Assembly (NCBI GenBank): GCA_013824835.1
Contig: PNOM01000022.1
Coordinates: forward strand, 1 to 37,169
DNA: 37,169 nucleotides
Reading direction: 5' to 3'
Origin: Syntrophus sp. (in: bacteria)
Lineage (GTDB): Bacteria; Desulfobacterota; Syntrophorhabdia; Syntrophorhabdales; Syntrophorhabdaceae
Position numbers and translations under genes: made by a program. How positions within the stretch are numbered: the first letter of the stretch is position 1; the number at the start of each line of letters is the position of its first letter. Under the pieces are notes generated by a model that saw only the letters and a list, made by a program, of their open reading frames with translations, had not been told where the DNA came from and searched no databases. Shown one piece after another: positions 32,102-37,169 of the stretch.

Positions 32102-32205
32102 CTCTTTCTCCCCACATATTGCGCAATGGCCCGTTTTTTTCCTTTAAAGAAAGATACGGTCTCTTCATAAGAACCTTCCCTGCAACGCTTATCCCAGTCA
32201 ACCAT
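32098..32205 (-). CDS. 35-residue basic small protein between amidohydrolase and tsaC
   Basis: An ATG (32203-32205) inside the last codons of the amidohydrolase gene opens a 35-codon frame: MVDWDKRCREGSYEETVSFF, then KGKKRAIAQYVGRKR. Its TGA overlaps the tsaC ATG. It is amphipathic with a basic C-terminal half (net positive) and one Cys. It fills the gap between the two genes exactly, with overlaps at both ends. That argues for a real translated gene in a coupled unit, or at least a coupling ORF that carries ribosomes to tsaC. Function unknown. Confidence 0.6.
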   Translation of the reverse strand: MVDWDKRCREGSYEETVSFFKGKKRAIAQYVGRKR

Positions 32206-33031
32206 GGCCGAAAACCTTGAGCGCATTCCCTCCCAGCACCTTTTCCCGCACCTTTTCATCAAGGCCGTTCATGCCCTCCTCATATCTTTTAAGGGAAAGG
32301 AGGGGGTAATCAGAACCGAAGAGCGTCTTCTCGGAAAGGAACATCTCTATGAATTTATACATATCATGGGAATATATATAGGGAAGGGCTGCGGTGTCGT
32401 AAAATACACGAGCGAATACCCTTCTGATTTCAGGCATAAACTCATAGAAACAGAGGCCGCCCCCACAATGGGCAAGGATAATGGAGAGGTCCCCGTGGGA
32501 CTCGACGAACCGTGAAACCGCCTTAAAATCGATAGCCATTTTTCCTCTGTAATGGTGACCTACCTGTTCGTTCATATGGAGTAGAAGGGGTATGCCAAAG
32601 CGCTTTGCAAGCCCCCCGATTTCATGAAGCCGCTCTAACTCACGGCTCCCCAGACCCTCATCGTAAAATGCCACCTCTCCGATACCCCGGGCACCTGCAC
32701 GGAGGCATCTCTCTGCCTCCCCGATTCCGCAATTATTCTCAGCTATACTGACTGATGCAAGGGGGATAAGGGTCCTATAATGCGCTGCTGTTTCAAGAAT
32801 ATAATCATTAACGAGCCTGATAAATCCTGTGTCTCTGAAAGGAAAACCGCATACCACAGAGGACATGACCCCTTCCCTTTCCATATAGTTGAGAAGGACT
32901 TCATGATTGACCATGGGCGCTTGGGGATTACCATATATTTTTGCAAAACCTTCGTCTTTGGCAGCTATCCTCTCCCTCCTCTTAATGATCTCAGAAGGGA
33001 AGATGTGGGTATGGGCATCAATGATTTCCAT
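32198..33031 (-). CDS. Amidohydrolase_2-family metal-dependent hydrolase
   Basis: A 277-residue TIM-barrel protein. It starts MEIIDAHTHIFPSEI, with metal ligands His7 and His9. Further ligands and catalytic residues fall in PLLLHMNEQVGHHY, IILAHCGGG and F-G-S-D-Y-P-L. This is the pattern of the amidohydrolase/decarboxylase (PF04909-like) group. I take ATG 33031 because it gives the usual M-x-I-I-D-A-H-T-H start. An in-frame extension to 33136 would overlap the divergent HAD gene. It is followed, with overlap, by the 35-residue ORF and tsaC. Substrate unknown, possibly a cyclic or carboxylated intermediate. Confidence 0.88.
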   Translation of the reverse strand: MEIIDAHTHIFPSEIIKRRERIAAKDEGFAKIYGNPQAPMVNHEVLLNYMEREGVMSSVVCGFPFRDTGFIRLVNDYILETAAHYRTLIPLASVSIAENNCGIGEAERCLRAGARGIGEVAFYDEGLGSRELERLHEIGGLAKRFGIPLLLHMNEQVGHHYRGKMAIDFKAVSRFVESHGDLSIILAHCGGGLCFYEFMPEIRRVFARVFYDTAALPYIYSHDMYKFIEMFLSEKTLFGSDYPLLSLKRYEEGMNGLDEKVREKVLGGNALKVFGHG

Positions 33032-33098
33032 GGAATAGTATAATCCGTGACAGAGCCAAAACATAGATTTTTTTTTGTTTTGGTGATATATAACCTTT

Positions 33099-33740
33099 AT
33101 GACTATCAAAATTGCCTTTCTTGACTGTGACGGCACCCTTACAAAGGTAACAAGCAGTTGGGAGTATCTCCACAGAAGGCTCGGGATATGGGATCAAAAT
33201 GCAGATCATTTTCAGGAGCTTTTCAGGAAGGGGCAGATCGATTATTATGAATTCTGCAGGAGGGATGCCCTTCTCTGGAAGGGGCTTCCTGTGTCAAAGG
33301 TAATAGAAATGGTTGACGAGATACCCTACCAGGAAGGCGCCCGGGAGACCATAGCTGCCCTCAAGGAAATGGGCATTTATACGGTAATAATCTCTACGGG
33401 CCTCGCATTCCTTGTAGATAAGGTAAAAGATGACCTTGGCATCCATAAGGCATTGGCGAACGAGCTTCTTGTCGAAGACGGCCGCCTTACAGGCGGCATC
33501 AGGATTCACGTGGAATACGAGAAGAAGGGGCACCTCGTCGAGGAGATACTGCGAGAAAAGGGGTTTGCCCGGGAAGAAGCGTGCGCAGTAGGTGACGGAG
33601 AAGGGGACAGAGGCATGTTTGAGGCAGTGTCGATGCCCATAGGCTTCCACCCTTCCGAGCACGTGCATCCTTATATCGCCCATGCCCTGTACAACGGTTC
33701 TCTTCTCGGTGTAGTAGGGATTGTAAAGGGTTCCATGTGA
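33099..33740 (+). CDS. HAD-superfamily phosphatase, SerB-like
   Basis: A 213-residue HAD-IB phosphatase. Motif I is FLDCDGTLTK (Asp9 nucleophile, Asp11). A helical cap (about 20-80) is followed by motif II YTVIISTGLAF, motif III Lys (around 145, in E-Y-E-K-K-G), and motif IV VGDGEGDRGMFE. It resembles phosphoserine phosphatase and related sugar or nucleotide phosphatases. The cap lacks a clear match to SerB specificity residues, so I do not call it serB. Its stop overlaps the start of the NlpC/P60 lipoprotein gene. Confidence 0.87.
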   Translation: MTIKIAFLDCDGTLTKVTSSWEYLHRRLGIWDQNADHFQELFRKGQIDYYEFCRRDALLWKGLPVSKVIEMVDEIPYQEGARETIAALKEMGIYTVIISTGLAFLVDKVKDDLGIHKALANELLVEDGRLTGGIRIHVEYEKKGHLVEEILREKGFAREEACAVGDGEGDRGMFEAVSMPIGFHPSEHVHPYIAHALYNGSLLGVVGIVKGSM

Positions 33741-34228
33741 GGCATATGGAGAAAAGGCCCCGGTTATTTTTTAAATGCACCCTGCCCATAATGTGCCTCC
33801 TGGCGGCACTTTTCCTGTCCGGATGCGGCACCCCGAAAAAGGTAAAGATCTACGAATCTACCTCAGACATCAGAAACAAGGTTGTCGAAACCGCAGTAAG
33901 TCTCCACGGCAACCCTTACAGAACCGGCGCAAAAGGCTCTAATGCCTTTGACTGCAGCGGTTTTGTAAAATTTGTATTCAAAAAGCAGGGCCTAAACCTT
34001 CCTGTTTCAACAGATAAACAAATCAAGGCGGGCTCTGAAGTTTCAAGGGATAATGTCCAGCCGGGCGATCTTGTTTTCTTCAAGATCAAGAAGGACCTCC
34101 ATGTGGGCATTATGATCAACAGGAAGGAGTTCATTCATGCATCGAAATCAAGGGGGATTGCAGTCGACGATGTTGAGGCGACCTACTGGAGACGGTCCCT
34201 TCTCGAATTCAGGACTGTCCTGGGATAA
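33737..34228 (+). CDS. NlpC/P60-family peptidoglycan hydrolase lipoprotein
   Basis: A 163-residue lipoprotein: basic N-terminus, hydrophobic stretch and lipobox L-S-G-C (CLLAALFLSGC). The NlpC/P60 papain-like domain (about 45-160) has the catalytic Cys in A-F-D-C-S-G-F-V-K-F-V, His in D-L-H-V-G-I-M-I-N, and a third polar residue in F-I-H-A-S-K. It cleaves peptide bonds in murein, probably gamma-D-Glu-L-Dap, at the outer membrane. The start is GTG 33737, overlapping the HAD stop (GTGA); ATG 33746 is an alternative. Confidence 0.9.
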   Translation: MRHMEKRPRLFFKCTLPIMCLLAALFLSGCGTPKKVKIYESTSDIRNKVVETAVSLHGNPYRTGAKGSNAFDCSGFVKFVFKKQGLNLPVSTDKQIKAGSEVSRDNVQPGDLVFFKIKKDLHVGIMINRKEFIHASKSRGIAVDDVEATYWRRSLLEFRTVLG

Positions 34229-34265
34229 TATCATCTTTAATTCAATAGTGTATTTTATGTCATAT

Positions 34266-34334
34266 GTCATTGCGAACAAAGCGAAGCAATCTCAATGCCT
34301 TAGATTGCCACGTCGCTATGCTCCTCGCAATGAC
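34266..34334. repeat. Palindromic dispersed repeat (GTCATTGCGA...TCGCAATGAC)
   Basis: A 69-base imperfect palindrome. Outer arms GTCATTGCGA (34266-34275) and TCGCAATGAC (34325-34334) are perfectly complementary; inner arms include GCGAAGCAATCT and AGATTGCCACGTCGC with a few mismatches. Very similar GTCATTGCGAGCGAAGC-AATCTC elements recur in intergenic DNA of several bacterial groups. This is a REP/MITE-like non-coding mobile repeat. It lies between convergent genes and may also terminate transcription. Confidence 0.8.
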
Positions 34335-34358
34335 TTGAATTAGAAACGGAATAAGAGA

Positions 34359-34832
34359 TTACCGGGCTCCGGTCTTCTTGATATATTCCCCAAAACGCAT
34401 CGCCTTATAGTGATTCCCCTTCAAATAGGCAAGAACAAGGCTGTAATTCTTTTTGTCAATATAACCGGGTATCTGGACAATCCCTTTGCCTGACGGTTCC
34501 AGAAGACTTGTAGTGGGATAGCCTCTGACGTTGAATTTCGAGGCAAGATCGGCCTTTTTGTCCACATTAATCCTGAGGAAAACAAGGTCGTTTTTCAGCG
34601 TCCGGACGATATCTTTATCAGCAAGCACCTCTTTGTCCATGGCGTCACAGTAGCCGCAGTAATTGCTGTAAAAATAGAGGACTATGGGCTTGTTTTCCGT
34701 CTTTGCCCTTTTCAGGGCATCCGTATAATCATCTGCAAAAAGATGGGTGTGGGCAAGACAGATGGTGAAGATCAGCATAAAACCTGCTATCAATTTCAAA
34801 AGGCGGAGCCTGCAAAAGGCATTAGTCAGCAT
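34359..34832 (-). CDS. Exported thioredoxin-like protein (thioredoxin_7 type)
   Basis: A 157-residue protein from ATG 34832, preceded by an optional 12-residue extension to 34868. The signal peptide (1-33, RLRLLKLIAGFMLIFTICLA) is followed by a thioredoxin fold: PIVLYFYSNYCGYCDAMDKE with redox Cys59 and Cys62 (C-G-Y-C), INVDKKADLASKFNVRGYPT with the cis-Pro, and P-G-Y-I. The sequence before the core, DYTDALKRAKTENKPIVL, is typical of periplasmic thioredoxin_7/SoxW-like proteins. It likely reduces disulfides, for example in cytochrome c or DsbC-like clients. The start is uncertain as neither codon has a clear ribosome site. Confidence 0.85.
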   Translation of the reverse strand: MLTNAFCRLRLLKLIAGFMLIFTICLAHTHLFADDYTDALKRAKTENKPIVLYFYSNYCGYCDAMDKEVLADKDIVRTLKNDLVFLRINVDKKADLASKFNVRGYPTTSLLEPSGKGIVQIPGYIDKKNYSLVLAYLKGNHYKAMRFGEYIKKTGAR

Positions 34833-34868
34833 AGTTAAGATAATACCACAGTTTACGACCATAATCAT

Positions 34869-35238
34869 CAGGGACTTAAACCCGGAGTTGTATTTTCTCA
34901 GTTTTATCCGTGTAAAAAATATCGGCTCTTTCTCATTTCAAGCGGGTAGCCCAATTTTTCTGAAGTCCAGTTCGACGGTTATAGGATGGGATGTTTCTGA
35001 AGTATGGATCAAATGTTCATATTGCACCTCCTATTCCCTATGTTTCCCAATGTAGTACTCTGCAATTCATGATGGGTGTGATCTTAATAATTTAAGCACA
35101 TCTATCTCTCTGCCGATAAATAGCGTACAATAGATCATCACTGACAAAATCGAAAAAGGAACACCAAGGGATAAATTACTGGAAATTCAAGAAATGCTGA
35201 CGAGAGGACAATGGAGCAAAATCAAAGGAGACATTGTA
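34869..35238. other. Intergenic region ahead of the metallophosphoesterase gene
   Basis: About 370 bases without a recognised gene. A TACAAT box near 35126-35131 could be the -10 element of the plus-strand gene, but no acceptable -35 is spaced with it. No hairpin of note was found. Confidence 0.35.
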
Positions 35239-37140
35239 ATGAAGGAACATAAGGGACTCGTTAAAAGCGTTGTTCTATTGGCATTGATACTATGTGGCGG
35301 GCTTACCATTATCAGTAGCGGAGGAGGAAGTGATACTGCAATTCAAGGTCAGGGATACCCCGTATACCCGATTAGCTCCACTGTTGTTACGACAGCGGAC
35401 CGGACGATCGCCTATTCAGCAGCTCCAACACCGCCGGATGTTTCACCTCAGGACCTTTCAAAGGTTTGGCTCTACAACCAATTCAACGTTTATGGCAATA
35501 CGTCAACGTCCGGTCCTGCTCTTGTTTCCGATCAGCGGATTGATCCGGCGCCGGTGGGCATCATGCCAGCCGGTTTTACCGTGCCGGCGTCCCCTCCAAA
35601 AGCAAAACTTCTCAATTTCTTTGCCATGACCGATGTTCATATCACCGACAAAGAATCGCCCGCCCAGTTGATCTATCTCCAACAATTGTATTACCCGATC
35701 CCCCCCGTACCCGGGTTAGGCAACTATCCATGGACATTTGTTACCTCGGTATATTCACCGATTATGCCCTATACAACGCATGTTCTCGACGCAGCCATCC
35801 AGACGGTAAACGCCCTTCACAAACAGCCGGGGAAATCCTTTGATTTCGGCATCTCTCTGGGCGACGTTGCCAACAGTACCCAGTACAATGAGCTGAGGTG
35901 GTATATTGATGTCATTGACGGCCAGGTCATCACTCCGAGTTCCGGCGCTAATCTCGGAAGCAGTACCGTCGATTATCAGATGCCTTACAAGGCAGCCGGC
36001 CTTGATAAGACGATCCCCCTTTATCAGACCCTCGGCAACCACGACCATTTCTTCATCGGTTCATTGCCTGTAAATGCTTTCCTGCGACAGGCCTACATCA
36101 GCGATACGGTTTTTGCAACAGGAGATGTCCTCCTGAATACTCTTAATGTAAATAACCCTTTGTATTATATGGGTGTACTCGACGGCGCAACGTCTGACAG
36201 CACGATTATCCATGCCGGACCCGTGGCAGATTTCTATAATCCTCCAAAGGTTGCCGCTGATCAGAACCGCTATTCCCTTTTGAGGACCCAGTGGATAAGC
36301 GAATTTTTTAATACAACCTCAAATCCGGTGGGTCATGGCTTCAATCTGGTAGACCCCGGGGCGCCGAGCGGCTTTGCCTGTTATAGCTTTGTGCCAAAGG
36401 CGGGTATTCCTGTCAAGGTTATCGTTCTCGATAACACCCAAAGTGAGAATGATGGTGATACAGGCATTCACGGCCATGGTTATCTTGACCCTGTGCGCTG
36501 GGCCTGGCTGAAAAAGGAGCTTGCTGATGGCGATGCCGCCAATCAACTTATGATCATCGCTGCCCACATACCTATTGGTGTTTCGCCTCTTAACAGCAAC
36601 CTGGAATGGTGGGACAATTCTGCCAATCCTTCAGGTACCCAAAATGCTGTAACCCTAAAGGAACTGATTACGGAACTTCAAATACATCCGAATCTTCTCA
36701 TGTGGATCGCGGGACATCGTCATGTAAATGCCATTAAGGCCTTTTACTCATCTGATCCTGCCCATCCTGAAAACGGATTCTGGCAGATTGAAACTTCATC
36801 ATTGCGGGATCACCCCCAGAATTTCCGTACCTTTGAGATCTACGTTAACAGTGACTATACCATTTCCATTGTCGCCACTAATGTTGACCCCGCAGTTGGA
36901 GATGGAACGCCTGCTGCGAAATCGCGTCATTACGCTGTGGCGGCGCAACAGATAGTCGGCAGTCCAGCGTCACTTATATATCAAAACCCCAGTCAACTGA
37001 TAGATATAAACAACCAACTTGTAATTGGTACTCCGGATCCAAGCATAAAGCCAATGCTTACTAACGGCTCGTACAATGCAACCCTTTACAAGCAGTTAAG
37101 TCCTGCAATGAAGGCAAGAATGCAGGCACTGTTCCCATGA
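35239..37140 (+). CDS. Large secreted metallophosphoesterase (TIGR03768/RPA4764-like)
   Basis: 633 residues from ATG 35239, which has an AAAGGAG site 9 bases upstream; an in-frame TTG/ATG at 35194 lacks one. A hydrophobic N-terminus (7-27) ends near SSGGGS, without a standard lipobox. The calcineurin-like phosphoesterase motifs are spread widely: F-A-M-T-D-V-H (Asp132, His134), L-G-D-V (Asp209), L-G-N-H-D-H (Asn267, His268), A-A-H-I-P-I-G and A-G-H-R-H. These bind two metals and hydrolyse a phosphate ester. Large inserts separate the motifs. It resembles the RPA4764 family (my recollection of TIGR03768). It is monocistronic in this window. Confidence 0.9.
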   Translation: MKEHKGLVKSVVLLALILCGGLTIISSGGGSDTAIQGQGYPVYPISSTVVTTADRTIAYSAAPTPPDVSPQDLSKVWLYNQFNVYGNTSTSGPALVSDQRIDPAPVGIMPAGFTVPASPPKAKLLNFFAMTDVHITDKESPAQLIYLQQLYYPIPPVPGLGNYPWTFVTSVYSPIMPYTTHVLDAAIQTVNALHKQPGKSFDFGISLGDVANSTQYNELRWYIDVIDGQVITPSSGANLGSSTVDYQMPYKAAGLDKTIPLYQTLGNHDHFFIGSLPVNAFLRQAYISDTVFATGDVLLNTLNVNNPLYYMGVLDGATSDSTIIHAGPVADFYNPPKVAADQNRYSLLRTQWISEFFNTTSNPVGHGFNLVDPGAPSGFACYSFVPKAGIPVKVIVLDNTQSENDGDTGIHGHGYLDPVRWAWLKKELADGDAANQLMIIAAHIPIGVSPLNSNLEWWDNSANPSGTQNAVTLKELITELQIHPNLLMWIAGHRHVNAIKAFYSSDPAHPENGFWQIETSSLRDHPQNFRTFEIYVNSDYTISIVATNVDPAVGDGTPAAKSRHYAVAAQQIVGSPASLIYQNPSQLIDINNQLVIGTPDPSIKPMLTNGSYNATLYKQLSPAMKARMQALFP

Positions 37141-37169
37141 CCATGAGTTGGCAATCGTTCCCTGATCGA

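Noticed and set aside
31980-32201. 73-codon minus-strand frame across tsaC start
   Set aside because: It starts at TTG and is mostly out of frame with tsaC; the overlapping 35-codon frame fits the gene boundaries exactly and is preferred.
33032-33136. N-terminal extension of the amidohydrolase
   Set aside because: It would overlap the divergent HAD phosphatase gene, is rich in Ile/Lys without pattern, and the family begins at MEIIDAHTH.
1-37169. CRISPR arrays, tRNA or rRNA genes, transposase, integrase or phage genes
   Set aside because: I looked for regularly spaced repeats, cloverleaf-like segments and mobile-element motifs and saw none, apart from the single palindromic repeat at 34266-34334. 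A dedicated scan (tRNAscan-SE, Infernal, CRISPR finder) would be needed for certainty.

Overview
The window looks like chromosomal DNA of an anaerobic Desulfobacterota (deltaproteobacterial) bacterium, possibly a syntroph or sulfate-reducer relative. This is inferred from gene order and gene content, because there is no rRNA in the window to confirm it. The supporting signs are: the thrS-infC-rpmI-rplT-pheS-pheT-ihfA-merR block typical of that group; an NfnAB-type bifurcating transhydrogenase fused into one chain; an [FeFe]-hydrogenase-like sensor kinase; a PAS protein with a Cys-rich tail; a GT9 LPS-type glycosyltransferase; and lipoproteins with Gram-negative signals. No CRISPR array, tRNA, rRNA, IS element or prophage was seen.

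Layout. 1-340: the end of a PIN-toxin gene, its antitoxin and a strong bidirectional terminator. 391-8067 (minus strand): the translation operon thrS, infC, rpmI, rplT, pheS, pheT, ihfA, a MerR-type regulator and a lipoprotein. 8310-12703: a PAS/zinc protein, a cold-shock protein, a DsbA-like thiol oxidoreductase, a GT9 glycosyltransferase and an MgtE_N-CBS protein without a channel. 12800-16096 (minus): dacA-type carboxypeptidase, M48 metalloprotease and an orphan TRAP solute-binding protein. 16199-21112: small hypotheticals, an orphan ParA with a membrane partner, a hexapeptide acyltransferase and a hotdog thioesterase. 21428-27816 (minus): the most interesting block, made of an Fe-hydrogenase-like histidine kinase, a stand-alone receiver, a receiver-PAS-kinase and the fused Nfn. 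27948-31122 (minus): methyltransferase, NUDIX-RsbRD-like fusion and DHA2 exporter. 31168-34228: FmdB-like zinc ribbon, tsaC, an overlooked 35-residue ORF, an amidohydrolase, a HAD phosphatase and an NlpC/P60 lipoprotein. 34266-37140: a palindromic repeat, an exported thioredoxin and a large secreted metallophosphoesterase.

How genes work together. The 21.4-27.8 kb operon pairs a probable redox or H2 sensor and phosphorelay, with no DNA-binding output domain, with an electron-bifurcating ferredoxin:NAD(P)H enzyme. This suggests signalling tied to the ferredoxin/NADPH/NADH balance. The translation operon shows two possible uses of the non-standard start codon AUA: a well-supported one for infC and a speculative one in a leader ahead of thrS. 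The envelope genes (dacA, M48, NlpC/P60, lipoproteins, thioredoxins) are scattered.
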